A stretch of 64,000 bases of DNA from Candidatus Formimonas warabiya (GTDB lineage Bacteria; Bacillota; Dehalobacteriia; Dehalobacteriales; Dehalobacteriaceae). Location: positions 372,001 through 436,000 of the forward strand of contig NZ_CP017634.1 of assembly GCF_002777255.1 (NCBI RefSeq). The letters are read 5' to 3'. A program made the translations under genes and the position numbers. Below are positions 24,060 through 33,265 of this stretch, piece after piece (position 1 is the stretch's first letter; each line of letters starts with the position of its first letter). A model generated the notes under the pieces. That model searched no databases, was not told the DNA's origin, and saw only the letters and a program-made list of their open reading frames with translations.

Positions 24060-27000
24060 GTGAAAAGTTTTGTCCATTTACATAACCACACGGAATATAG
24101 TCTTCTGGATGGGGCCAGCCGGATCAAAAAACTGGTGCAGCGAGCGAAAGAACTGGATATGCCTGCCGTAGCCATCACCGATCATGGGGTCATGTATGGG
24201 GTGATCGATTTTTATAAGGAAGCAAAGAAGAGCGGGATTAAACCGGTGATTGGCTGTGAAGTGTATGTAGCCCAGCGTACGCGCTTTGACAGGGAGCCGA
24301 AAAAGGATGATTCTCCTTATCACCTGGTATTGCTGGCAGAAACCCAAGAGGGATATCAGAACCTGTCTAAATTGGTTTCTTTCGGTTTTTTGGAGGGGTT
24401 TTATTATAAACCTAGGGTGGACAAGGAACTACTCCGACAATATCACAAGGGTTTGATTGCGCTCAGCGCTTGTTTGGCCGGAGAAATTCCCCAGTACCTG
24501 ATCCAGGACCAGTATGAAAAGGCTAAATCCTTGGCTGGGGAATATCAAGATATTTTTGGCCGGGGCAATTTTTATTTGGAGCTTCAGCAGCATGGCATTG
24601 AAGACCAGACAAAAGTAAACTTGGGCATTTCCCGGATCGCCCGGGAATTGGACATCCCTCTGGTGGCTACCAACGACATTCATTATGTGAACAAGGAAGA
24701 CGCGGTGGCCCAGGATGTGCTGCTCTGCATTCAAACCGGAAAAATACGGGATGAAGAAAACCGCATGCGGTTTCCTACGGAAGAATTTTATCTGAAATCC
24801 TACCAGGAAATGGACCTGCTCTTTGGGGAATATCCGGAAGCCTTGTCCAATACCTTGCAGATCGCCGAGCGCTGTCAGGTCGATTTTGAATTCAACCGCC
24901 TCTACTTACCTGATTACCAGGTCCCCGAAGGATTTAGTCTGCACAGCTTTTTGGAGAGCTTGTGTTTAAAAGGAGCGGCGGAAAGATACCCCGGCTTGCC
25001 CGCATCTGTACGGGAACGTTTGTCTTATGAGTTGGATGTGATTCGCCAGATGGATTATCCCGGATATTTTTTGATTGTCTGGGATTTAGTCAATTTTGCC
25101 CGGGAAAATCAGATCATGGTGGGGCCGGGCAGAGGATCTGCCGCCGGGAGTATTGTCGCTTATTGTTTGGGCATCACTAATATTGACCCGCTGAAATATG
25201 AACTGCTTTTTGAGCGCTTTTTAAACCCGGAGCGCATTAGTATGCCTGATATCGATATTGATTTTTGCTTCGAACGCCGGGGCGAAGTGATCGATTATCT
25301 GGTGCAAAAATATGGCACGGACCGGGTCGCCCAGATTATTACTTTTGGTACCATGGCCGCGAAAGCCGCCGTACGGGATGTGGGACGGGTTTTAAATATC
25401 CCCTATGCGGATGTGGACCGGGTGGCCAAACTGATTCCCTATGATTTAGGGATCACCATCGATAAAGCATTAGACGTAAGTCACGATCTGGGCCGTCTTT
25501 ATGAACAGGAATCCCAGGTCCGGGAAATCATTGATTTGGCCAGGCAATTGGAGGGGGTTCCCCGCCATGCTTCGACCCATGCGGCTGGGGTAGTGATTTC
25601 CCGAAACAGATTAATTGATCACTTGCCCATCCAAAAACTTCCCGACGGGGCCGTGACGACCCAATTTACCAAAGAGACGGTGGAAGAAATCGGCCTGCTT
25701 AAAATGGATATTTTAGGCTTGCGCACCTTAACGGTGATTCGTGATGCCTTAGACAATATCAAAAGAAACAGAAATTTGACCCTTGATATCAATGCCATTT
25801 CCCTTGACGATGAGAAAACCTACGAAATGCTGTCCCAGGGTGAGAGCACCGGCGTTTTTCAGCTGGAAAGTTCCGGCATGAAAAATATCTTGAAAAACCT
25901 GAAACCGGAGCGGTTTGAGGATATTATTGCCGTGAATGCTCTTTATCGTCCCGGACCGCTGGGCAGTGGCATGGTAGAAGACTTTATCAACCGGAAACAC
26001 GGGAAAACAAAAACAGATTATTTGCACCCTGATTTAAAACCGATTCTGGAGGAAACATACGGGGTAATTTTGTACCAGGAGCAGGTGATGAAGATCGCCA
26101 GCGCTTTGGCCGGGTTTTCCTTAGGACAGGCAGATATGCTGCGCCGGGCCATGGGAAAGAAAAAGCCGGAGGTGATTGCCGGCCAGCGTAAGAATTTCCT
26201 GGACGGGGCCACGAAGCATCAGGTGAGCAGGGAGACAGCCGGTCAGATATTTGACCTGATGGAGTATTTCGCCGGCTACGGTTTTAATAAAAGCCATTCC
26301 GCCGCCTATGCGCTGGTTACTTGTCAGACTGCCTATCTGAAAGCCCATTTCCCGGAAGAATATATGGCGGCCCTCCTGACCAGCATTATGGATAATATGG
26401 ACCGGGTGCCGGTGTATATCGAGGAGTGCCGGCGCATGGGGATTAAAATTCTTCCCCCCGATATCAATGAAAGCCTGATCGATTTTACGGTTGTCAACAA
26501 TAAAATCCGTTTTGGCTTGGCCGCAGTAAAAAATGTGGGGCGGTCCGCCATAGAAAACATTATCACGGCCCGGACGGAAGAAGGAAAATTTGTTTCCTTG
26601 GCTGATTTTTGTGCCCGGGTTCCCATCAATAAAAGGGTTTTGGAGAGTCTCATCCGGTGCGGGGCCTTTGATTCCTTAGGATGGAAGCGATCCCAAATGC
26701 TTGCCGTCATGGAAACATGCCTGGACTTGGGTCATAAAAGGATGCAGGAAAAAGCCTCGGGTCAGATCTCCCTTTTTGACATGGGCATGATTCAGGAAAA
26801 GGAGCAGGCGGCCCATGTGGAACTGCCGGAGATCCCTGAATTCCCCTCCCGGGAGCTTTTAGCGATGGAAAAAGAGATGATTGGCTTTTATGTGAGCGGG
26901 CACCCTTTGGATGGATACAGCACTTCCTTGGGCAAAGAAGCATTGCATTTTATCGACTCCCTGGCCCAGCTGAAAGATGCGGAGCCGGTAAAACTGGGCG

Positions 27001-27485
27001 GTATCATCAACTCTGTCCGGCAGGTAGTGACGCGAAGGGGGGAACTGATGGCCCAGTTTTCCTTGGAGGATTTTACGGGAACTGTAGGTTGCCTGGCCTT
27101 TCCCAAGACCTATGAGCGTTTTCGTGATTTGCTTCAAATGGACCAGGTGGTCCTTGTAGAGGGAAGATTAAACAGTCAGGAAGAAGACCTGAAAGTGTTT
27201 TGTGAAACCATCCGGGTTCCCTCAGAAAGGGCTCCGGCAGAAGGAAAGGAATCCGGGGCCAGACTGTACCTGCGCCTTAAGAACGGTGATGACCCGGCTG
27301 TCCTGGACCAGATTCAAAAGATGCTCCATAATTATCCCGGGCATATTCCCGTTTATTTATATTTTGAGACTACCGGCAAGTATGTGGCCGTCCAGGATCG
27401 ATACCGGATTACCCCGTCGGCACAGCTGATGGGGAGTCTGGAAGCATCTTTTGGCAAAGGAAATATAATTTTAAAGCAGAAGTAA
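24060..27485 (+). CDS. dnaE: DNA polymerase III alpha subunit (DnaE)
   Basis: Replicative DNA polymerase III alpha subunit, 1141 residues. The order is an N-terminal PHP domain (HLHNHTEYSLLDGASR), the polymerase palm with GPGRGSAAGSIVAYCLGIT and the catalytic aspartates in PDIDIDFCFERR near residue 397, fingers (GVFQLESSGMKNILKNLKP), helix-hairpin-helix and an OB fold (VKLGGIINSVRQVVTRRGELMAQFSLEDFTG as separate strands). The C-terminal tail is short, so it resembles the shorter clostridial DnaE rather than E. coli DnaE with its tau-binding extension. GTG 24060 has GGAGG upstream. The gene stands alone, without accA or other usual neighbours. Confidence 0.95.
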   Translation: MKSFVHLHNHTEYSLLDGASRIKKLVQRAKELDMPAVAITDHGVMYGVIDFYKEAKKSGIKPVIGCEVYVAQRTRFDREPKKDDSPYHLVLLAETQEGYQNLSKLVSFGFLEGFYYKPRVDKELLRQYHKGLIALSACLAGEIPQYLIQDQYEKAKSLAGEYQDIFGRGNFYLELQQHGIEDQTKVNLGISRIARELDIPLVATNDIHYVNKEDAVAQDVLLCIQTGKIRDEENRMRFPTEEFYLKSYQEMDLLFGEYPEALSNTLQIAERCQVDFEFNRLYLPDYQVPEGFSLHSFLESLCLKGAAERYPGLPASVRERLSYELDVIRQMDYPGYFLIVWDLVNFARENQIMVGPGRGSAAGSIVAYCLGITNIDPLKYELLFERFLNPERISMPDIDIDFCFERRGEVIDYLVQKYGTDRVAQIITFGTMAAKAAVRDVGRVLNIPYADVDRVAKLIPYDLGITIDKALDVSHDLGRLYEQESQVREIIDLARQLEGVPRHASTHAAGVVISRNRLIDHLPIQKLPDGAVTTQFTKETVEEIGLLKMDILGLRTLTVIRDALDNIKRNRNLTLDINAISLDDEKTYEMLSQGESTGVFQLESSGMKNILKNLKPERFEDIIAVNALYRPGPLGSGMVEDFINRKHGKTKTDYLHPDLKPILEETYGVILYQEQVMKIASALAGFSLGQADMLRRAMGKKKPEVIAGQRKNFLDGATKHQVSRETAGQIFDLMEYFAGYGFNKSHSAAYALVTCQTAYLKAHFPEEYMAALLTSIMDNMDRVPVYIEECRRMGIKILPPDINESLIDFTVVNNKIRFGLAAVKNVGRSAIENIITARTEEGKFVSLADFCARVPINKRVLESLIRCGAFDSLGWKRSQMLAVMETCLDLGHKRMQEKASGQISLFDMGMIQEKEQAAHVELPEIPEFPSRELLAMEKEMIGFYVSGHPLDGYSTSLGKEALHFIDSLAQLKDAEPVKLGGIINSVRQVVTRRGELMAQFSLEDFTGTVGCLAFPKTYERFRDLLQMDQVVLVEGRLNSQEEDLKVFCETIRVPSERAPAEGKESGARLYLRLKNGDDPAVLDQIQKMLHNYPGHIPVYLYFETTGKYVAVQDRYRITPSAQLMGSLEASFGKGNIILKQK

Positions 27486-27578
27486 TTTATTTTTTGCAGG
27501 AAATTGTTTTAAAACATTGAATTAGGATTTATAAACAGGAAAAAATGTAGATATTACGATTTAGGGAGTGTGAAATCA

Positions 27579-28073
27579 TTGCGGGTAGCCGTTTACCCAG
27601 GTACTTTCGACCCGGTCACCAACGGCCATTTGGATATTATCACCAGGGCCGTGAAACTATTTGATCAAGTGATTATTGCTGTGGCCTGTGAGAATTATAA
27701 AAATACCCTTTTTGACTCTCAGGAAAGATTGGCCCTCATGCAATCTGTCACAAAAGGGATGGAACATGTAGAAGTTGACTCTTTTCAGGGTTTGTTGGTA
27801 GATTATTGTCAAAAAAAAGGGGCTATTACAGTGATCCGAGGATTGCGGGCTGTTTCTGATTTTGAATATGAATTTCAAATGGCCTTAATGAATAAAAAAC
27901 TGAATCACCGGGTCGATACCATGTTTTTAATGACGGACCAAAAGTATTCTTTTATCAGTTCCAGTATTATCAAGCAGGTAGCCCAGTTGGGCGGGTGTAT
28001 CAAGGGATTGGTACCGGAAGAGGTAGCCCAGGCACTGATCAATAAATTCACCGCGCAAAATGGGCATCAGTAA
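27579..28073 (+). CDS. coaD: Phosphopantetheine adenylyltransferase
   Basis: CoaD transfers AMP to 4'-phosphopantetheine in CoA synthesis. Its 164 residues carry the TxGH motif in [33 protein letters not shown] and [11 protein letters not shown] (the ISSTxxR-like motif). GTG 27570 is in frame but only one base after AGGGAG. TTG 27579 gives the family N-terminus [12 protein letters not shown] with ten bases of spacing and is preferred. It is followed 23 bases later by mtrB, probably in the same transcript. Confidence 0.95.
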   Translation: MRVAVYPGTFDPVTNGHLDIITRAVKLFDQVIIAVACENYKNTLFDSQERLALMQSVTKGMEHVEVDSFQGLLVDYCQKKGAITVIRGLRAVSDFEYEFQMALMNKKLNHRVDTMFLMTDQKYSFISSSIIKQVAQLGGCIKGLVPEEVAQALINKFTAQNGHQ

Positions 28074-28096
28074 TTCGGTTGGTAGGAGTGATGATC

Positions 28097-28330
28097 ATGG
28101 AAAACGATACTGTGCAAACAAGCGATTTTGTGGTGATTAAAGCCAAGGAAAACGGGGTGACCATTATTGGTTTGACCCGGGGAAAGGACACCAAGTTTCA
28201 CCATACGGAAAAATTGGATCGAGGTGAAGTGATGATTGCCCAATTTACGGAACACACCTCGGCAATCAAGGTGAGAGGAAAGGCGACGATTTTGACGAAG
28301 CATGGCGGTGTTGAGTCCGGAGAATCATAA
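28097..28330 (+). CDS. mtrB: TRAP, trp RNA-binding attenuation protein
   Basis: A 77-residue homologue of Bacillus MtrB (TRAP). The block [34 protein letters not shown] and [16 protein letters not shown] is nearly identical to the 11-mer-forming protein, including the tryptophan-pocket residues of [12 protein letters not shown] and the RNA-facing Lys/Lys/Arg set around EKLDRGE and KVRGKA. It binds (G/U)AG repeats in trp leaders when Trp is bound. ATG 28097 is eight bases after AGGAG. No trp gene, anti-TRAP or obvious NAG-repeat leader is visible in the window. Confidence 0.95.
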   Translation: MENDTVQTSDFVVIKAKENGVTIIGLTRGKDTKFHHTEKLDRGEVMIAQFTEHTSAIKVRGKATILTKHGGVESGES

Positions 28331-28445
28331 CCTTGGTTCAGCAGTAGGAAGTGAGGCAGGCAGGAAAGAAGAATTCTCAATTCTGTATCCCGAAATAGGA
28401 AAATGAACATGAATAAAATTTGTTTTAAGGGGAGGCGTACCGGAA

Positions 28446-28646
28446 ATGTGGACTGTGGTCTATATTGCTCCCAATAGAGCAGTTGCCGAAATGCTCAAGA
28501 ACTACCTAACAACTGAAGGCTTACTGGTTATGTTACGCTCAGTAGGTGTTCCGCATTTAGGAGATTCCGGTTCCGTAGAAATACTGGTTCCCGAATCTGA
28601 AGTGGAAGAAGCCCATGAAGTGTTAAGTACCGCCATTGGAAGCTGA
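28446..28646 (+). CDS. DUF2007-like small protein
   Basis: A 66-residue protein: MWTVVYIAPNRAVAEMLKNYL then the strongly conserved SVGVPHLGDSGSVEILVPESE and EEAHEVLS. This is the DUF2007-type putative signal-transducing domain that clostridial genomes place directly before pfkA. Proteins of this type are sometimes wrongly annotated as glutamate decarboxylase. No enzymatic motif is present. The RBS is AAGGGGAGG. It is 59 bases before pfkA and probably in its operon. Confidence 0.75.
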   Translation: MWTVVYIAPNRAVAEMLKNYLTTEGLLVMLRSVGVPHLGDSGSVEILVPESEVEEAHEVLSTAIGS

Positions 28647-28705
28647 CAACTTGGTCTCATAGATCATCAAGTTACGGGATACACTACTGTTTAGGAGGCT
28701 AGAAC

Positions 28706-29665
28706 ATGAAAAGAGTTGCAGTCTTAACCAGTGGTGGGGATGCCCCGGGTATGAATGCCGCCCTCCGGGCTGTGGTGCGCACAGCTATTTACTATGGGAT
28801 TGAAGTGATCGGAGTAAAACGGGGCTATTCAGGTTTGATTAAGAGTGATTTTATCCCGTTAGGTATCGGCTCGGTAGCCGACATTATTCACAGGGGAGGT
28901 ACCATTTTACGTACGGCCAGATGTGAGGAATTTTTTCACCGGGAAGGACGGGAAAAAGCGGTCCGGAATATGGTTAGTGCCGGTATTGAAGGGCTGGTTG
29001 CCATTGGAGGAGACGGGACTTTTCGGGGGGCGGTGGAACTGGAAAAACTGGGGATGCCTGTGGTGGGGATACCCGGAACCATTGATAATGATATTCCCTG
29101 CACCCAGTGGACGATTGGTTTCGATACTGCTGTTAACACGGTGGTAGATGCGATTAATAAGATCCGGGATACGGCCACATCCCACGAACGGGTTTTCGTG
29201 ATTGAGGTGATGGGGCGAAAAGCGGGTTTTATTGCCTTGGCAGCAGGTTTGGCTGGTGGGGCGGAATCCATTATTATCCCGGAAAAGCCTTTTGAAGTGG
29301 GCGATGTGATTACGAAAATCATGCGGGGACAGAACCGGGGTAAATTGCACAGCATTATTCTTGTGGCAGAGGGCGTTTCCGGCGCTTTGGAGATTAGCAA
29401 AAAAATTCATGAGGCAGCCGGGCTGGATACCCGTGTCACCATTCTCGGACATATTCAAAGAGGAGGCTCGCCCACCGCCTGGGACCGTATTCTGGCAAGC
29501 AGGATGGGGGCGGAAGCCGTAAAACAGTTGATTCAGGGGGAAAGAAAAAAAATGATCGGCATCAAGGGAGATGCGATCAAAAGCTATGATATAGAATGGG
29601 CGCTCAGTCAAACCCATGAGATAAACATGCAGGATTATCATCTGTCGGCAATTTTATCCATTTAG
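28706..29665 (+). CDS. pfkA: 6-phosphofructokinase, ATP-dependent
   Basis: A 319-residue PfkA that phosphorylates fructose 6-phosphate. It has [17 protein letters not shown], the ATP loop GGDGTFRG near residue 102, the catalytic PGTIDND (Asp127-type) and [10 protein letters not shown]. The glycine after GGDG is the ATP-type residue rather than the PPi-dependent GGDD. The allosteric site residues of the bacterial enzyme are plausible but not checked. It has a TAGGAGG site, and pyk follows 27 bases later, forming the classical pfkA-pyk operon. Confidence 0.95.
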   Translation: MKRVAVLTSGGDAPGMNAALRAVVRTAIYYGIEVIGVKRGYSGLIKSDFIPLGIGSVADIIHRGGTILRTARCEEFFHREGREKAVRNMVSAGIEGLVAIGGDGTFRGAVELEKLGMPVVGIPGTIDNDIPCTQWTIGFDTAVNTVVDAINKIRDTATSHERVFVIEVMGRKAGFIALAAGLAGGAESIIIPEKPFEVGDVITKIMRGQNRGKLHSIILVAEGVSGALEISKKIHEAAGLDTRVTILGHIQRGGSPTAWDRILASRMGAEAVKQLIQGERKKMIGIKGDAIKSYDIEWALSQTHEINMQDYHLSAILSI

Positions 29666-29692
29666 ATAGAGACAAAAAGGAGCTGATCATGC

Positions 29693-31438
29693 TTGATCCA
29701 TACCAAAATTGTTTGTACCATCGGTCCCGCCACGGATGCGGTGGAAATGCTGGAAAAATTGATTCAGGCGGGCATGAATGTGGCCCGGCTGAATTTTTCA
29801 CATGGTAGCCATGAAGAACATGGCCGGCGCATCCAAAACATTCGTCAGGCTGCTCAAAATTTAAAGACGACTGTGGCGATATTATTGGATACGAAAGGGC
29901 CGGAGATTCGGCTGGGGGATTTGGCGGAACCCAGAATTCCCCTTAGCGCAGGACAGGAAGTGGTTTTGACCACCCGGAACATTTCCGGCCAGGGAGCAGT
30001 CTTGCCTGTCACCTATCCAGGATTGCCCCATGATGTGGCACCGGGAAATACCATTTTGATTGATGACGGACTGATTGGACTGGATGTGAAAGAGGTTCGG
30101 GGAGAAGATATTGTCTGCATCGTAAAAAACGGAGGGGATATTTTACCCCATAAAGGGGTTAATGTGCCGGGAGTAGAGGTCAATCTTCCCGGTGTCACGG
30201 AAAAAGATGTGGCGGATATCCTGTTCGGTATTGCCCATGGGCTGGATTTCATCGCTGCTTCTTTTGTGCGGAAACCGGCCGATGTGCTGGAAATCAGGAA
30301 GATTTTAGAAGATAACGGGTCCGATATCGATATTATTGCCAAAATAGAGAGCCGTTCCGGTGTGAAAAATATTGATGAGATTTTAAAGGTTTCCGATGGA
30401 ATTATGGTGGCCCGGGGAGATCTGGGCGTAGAAATTCCTACGGAAGAGGTTCCTTTGGTGCAAAAAATGATTATTGATAAGTGCAACAAAGCAGGTAAGC
30501 CGGTGATTACGGCAACCCAAATGCTGGATTCCATGATGCGCAATCCGCGTCCCACAAGAGCTGAAGCGAGTGATGTGGCTAACGCCATCTTTGACGGCAC
30601 CGACGCAGTGATGCTGTCCGGAGAAACAGCATCCGGAAAATACCCGGTAGAGTCGGTGCAAACCATGGCCCGGATTGCCGCTAAAGCGGAAACCGCCATT
30701 CACTATCATGTCAGGGCCAAAGGAGTATTGACCTTGCCCACCATTACGGATGCCATCAGTCACGCCTCGTACTCCATTGCGGACGATCTTAAGGCCGCCG
30801 CCATTATCACACCTACCACTTCAGGATCTACCGCCAAAATGGTATCAAAATACCGGCCGAAAGCACCCATTATTGCGGCTACACCTGTTCCTCAAGTAAA
30901 GAGAAAGCTGTGTCTGGTCTGGGGCGTATACAGCGTGTTAATTCCCCACACGACCGGGACGGATGAAATAGTGGGAGAAGCGGTAGCTGCCGCATTATCC
31001 GGACACCTGATCAAATGCGGAGACTTGGTCGTGATCACGGCAGGGGTACCCGCAGGGAATCCTGGAAACACCAATCTGATTAAGGTTCATATTGTGGGCC
31101 AGGTGGCAGCAAAGGGGACCGGTATCGGCAGATTGGTGGCCACCGGAATCGCCCGTGTGGTTCACGATGGGGATGAGGCAGCACAAAAAATCAAAGAGGG
31201 AGATATTCTGGTTACTAAAAGTACCGACTTTGATTATATGGGGGCCATGGAAAAGGCAGCTGCCCTTATTACCGAAGAAGGCGGGCTCACATCGCACGCC
31301 GCGATTGTGGCAATTAATCTGGGTATTCCGGCCGTCGTAGGCGTCAGTGACGTTTTGACAAAGATTCCTGATGGTGCTGTGGTAACTGTTGACGGCACCC
31401 GGGGTCAAATCTATTTAGGGGTAACGAGAGTTTTATAG
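29693..31438 (+). CDS. pyk: Pyruvate kinase with C-terminal PEP-utiliser domain
   Basis: Pyruvate kinase, 581 residues, making pyruvate and ATP from PEP. Catalytic motifs are ARLNFSHGSHEEH, DTKGPEIRLG, IIAKIESRSGV, MVARGDLGVEI and ITATQMLDSMM. The extra 100 residues form a PEP-utiliser mobile domain with GGLTSHAAI, as in Bacillus and many clostridia. The start is TTG, ten bases after AAGGAG; an ATG at 29689 is out of frame. The stop is followed by a region with a TATAAT-like -10 (31459-31464) for the next gene. Confidence 0.95.
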   Translation: MIHTKIVCTIGPATDAVEMLEKLIQAGMNVARLNFSHGSHEEHGRRIQNIRQAAQNLKTTVAILLDTKGPEIRLGDLAEPRIPLSAGQEVVLTTRNISGQGAVLPVTYPGLPHDVAPGNTILIDDGLIGLDVKEVRGEDIVCIVKNGGDILPHKGVNVPGVEVNLPGVTEKDVADILFGIAHGLDFIAASFVRKPADVLEIRKILEDNGSDIDIIAKIESRSGVKNIDEILKVSDGIMVARGDLGVEIPTEEVPLVQKMIIDKCNKAGKPVITATQMLDSMMRNPRPTRAEASDVANAIFDGTDAVMLSGETASGKYPVESVQTMARIAAKAETAIHYHVRAKGVLTLPTITDAISHASYSIADDLKAAAIITPTTSGSTAKMVSKYRPKAPIIAATPVPQVKRKLCLVWGVYSVLIPHTTGTDEIVGEAVAAALSGHLIKCGDLVVITAGVPAGNPGNTNLIKVHIVGQVAAKGTGIGRLVATGIARVVHDGDEAAQKIKEGDILVTKSTDFDYMGAMEKAAALITEEGGLTSHAAIVAINLGIPAVVGVSDVLTKIPDGAVVTVDGTRGQIYLGVTRVL

Positions 31439-31518
31439 TGTTCATGTCAAAAATGTGATATAATACTAGAAATTGTGATAAAAAAAGGAAAATGCATGTT
31501 GAGCTAGGGGGAGACAAA

Positions 31519-32925
31519 ATGACTCAAGGAATTACACCCATTGGTATTACAGATACCACTTTTCGTGATGCGCATCAATCCTTATTGGCTACCCGCATGA
31601 AGGTAGAGGATATGCTACCCATTGCAGCAAAAATGGATGCAATTGGATTTTATTCCATGGAAGTATGGGGCGGCGCCACTTTTGACAGCTGTATGCGTTT
31701 CCTCAATGAAGACCCGTGGGAAAGACTGCGCAAACTACGGGATGTGATCAAGAATACCAAACTTCAGATGCTTTTAAGAGGCCAGAACTTGGTCGGTTAT
31801 CGCCACTACGCCGATGATGTAGTGGAGTCCTTTGTCAAAAAAGCCATTTTCAATGGCATTGACATCCTGCGCATCTTCGATGCCTTAAATGATCCGAGGA
31901 ATTTAGAAAAGGCCATGACTGTAGCCAAAAAAGAAGGAGGCCATGTTCAGGCCACCATTTCTTATACCATTAGCCCCTTCCACGATTTGGCCTATTACTT
32001 AAAGCTGGCCCAGACTCTGAAGGATCTGGGGGCAGACTCCCTGTGTATCAAAGATATGGCAGGTATCATTACGCCCACGATGGCCTTTGACTTAGTGAAA
32101 GGTTTAAAGGAAAATATTCAGCTTCCGGTGCAATTACACTGCCATTATACTAGTGGTATGGCCGCTATGGCCTATTATAAAGCCGTTGAGGCGGGAGTAG
32201 ATGTACTGGATTGTGCTATGTCTCCATTCGCCCTCTCTACCTCCCAACCAGCGGTGGAGACGATGGTAGCCAGTCTGGAGCATACTCCCCACGCAACCGG
32301 TCTGGACTTAGAAAAATTGTCCGAGATCGCAGAGTATTTCAAGGGCGTAAGAGGAAAATACAAAAAATTTGATGTCGCCGACAGTACGGTAGATACCAAT
32401 GTGCTCCGCTACCAGATTCCGGGTGGCATGATTTCCAACTTTATTTCTCAACTGCAGCAGCAGAATGCGCTGGATAAACTGCCCCTGGTTTTGGAGGAAG
32501 TGCCTAGAGTGCGGGCGGATTTCGGCTTTCCTCCTTTGGTGACGCCGTCCAGTCAAATTGTAGGATCACAGGCCGTGTTAAACGTTTTGGTAGGCGAGCG
32601 GTACAAAATGACATCCAATGAAACCAAAAGCTATATGAAAGGCCTGTACGGCCAACCTCCGGCTCCTATGAATGAAGAGGTGAGAAAAAAAGTGATCGGA
32701 GAGGAACAGCCCATTACGGTACGCCCGGCTGATTTGCTGGAGCCCCAAATGGAGGAAGCGAAAAAAGAAATCGGTTTTTATGCGGAAACAGAGGAAGATG
32801 TCCTGTCCTATGTTCTGTTCCCTCAGGTGGCGAAAAAGTTTTTGGAAGAGCGCTTAGCCGGAAAGGCCCAGGTAGATTTTACTTTGGTAGGAAGCGAGAA
32901 AAACGTGAACCATTATCCGGTGTAA
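31519..32925 (+). CDS. Carboxyltransferase subunit (PycB / oxaloacetate decarboxylase alpha type), no biotin domain
   Basis: A 468-residue carboxyltransferase of the pyruvate carboxylase B / oxaloacetate decarboxylase alpha family. TDTTFRDAHQSLLATRM, MEVWGGATFD, RGQNLVGYRHY, FDALND and the metal histidines HCHYTSG near residue 203 are intact, and the PYC_OADA domain follows. The C-terminus lacks the biotinyl domain (no AMKM), so biotin must be on a separate BCCP, and a biotin carboxylase is needed elsewhere. It probably supplies oxaloacetate from pyruvate. ATG 31519 follows GGGGGAG; the longer frame from 31492 is rejected because it starts upstream of that site. Confidence 0.87.
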   Translation: MTQGITPIGITDTTFRDAHQSLLATRMKVEDMLPIAAKMDAIGFYSMEVWGGATFDSCMRFLNEDPWERLRKLRDVIKNTKLQMLLRGQNLVGYRHYADDVVESFVKKAIFNGIDILRIFDALNDPRNLEKAMTVAKKEGGHVQATISYTISPFHDLAYYLKLAQTLKDLGADSLCIKDMAGIITPTMAFDLVKGLKENIQLPVQLHCHYTSGMAAMAYYKAVEAGVDVLDCAMSPFALSTSQPAVETMVASLEHTPHATGLDLEKLSEIAEYFKGVRGKYKKFDVADSTVDTNVLRYQIPGGMISNFISQLQQQNALDKLPLVLEEVPRVRADFGFPPLVTPSSQIVGSQAVLNVLVGERYKMTSNETKSYMKGLYGQPPAPMNEEVRKKVIGEEQPITVRPADLLEPQMEEAKKEIGFYAETEEDVLSYVLFPQVAKKFLEERLAGKAQVDFTLVGSEKNVNHYPV

Positions 32926-32928
32926 AGG

Positions 32929-32959
32929 AGAAAGCCCTTGGGCTTTCTTGGGGATCCGG
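32929..32959 (+). terminator. Terminator of the carboxyltransferase gene, with GGGGATCCGG repeat core
   Basis: AAAGCC / GGCTTT hairpin followed by CTT and directly by GGGGATCCGG (32950-32959), the same repeat core found after other terminators. The 340 bases to the next gene hold only this and a second hairpin. Confidence 0.7.
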
Positions 32960-33008
32960 AGAAGGAAAAAGATCCAGAAGGGATCAATTTACGAAGTAAA
33001 AAAGAATT

Positions 33009-33032
33009 CCAGGCTATCTGCCTGGTTTTCTT
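33009..33032 (+). terminator. Second terminator-like hairpin
   Basis: CCAGGC, loop TATCT, GCCTGG, TTTTCTT, about 80 bases after the carboxyltransferase stop. Confidence 0.6.
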
Positions 33033-33265
33033 GCTGTTTAAGGAAAAAATTTCTTTATTTAGGGAACATTTTTTAATTTTTTTAGTCAAAAGAATGATAG
33101 GAAAAACGGGCCCGGAAAAATGAATGACAATTTTTGGCTTGTTCTTTTGGCAGGAATGCAGGAGGGGAAAGCGAATAATAAAATTACAGATATTTGAAGG
33201 AATTTTGTCGTCATGAAAAAGGGGCTTCAAAAAGCCTGATGGTTCTAGTCGGAAAGGAGAAAACC

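Noticed and set aside
28907-29641. 244-codon minus-strand frame inside pfkA
   Set aside because: It is a mirror of the strongly conserved pfkA frame and has no ribosome site or recognisable motif.
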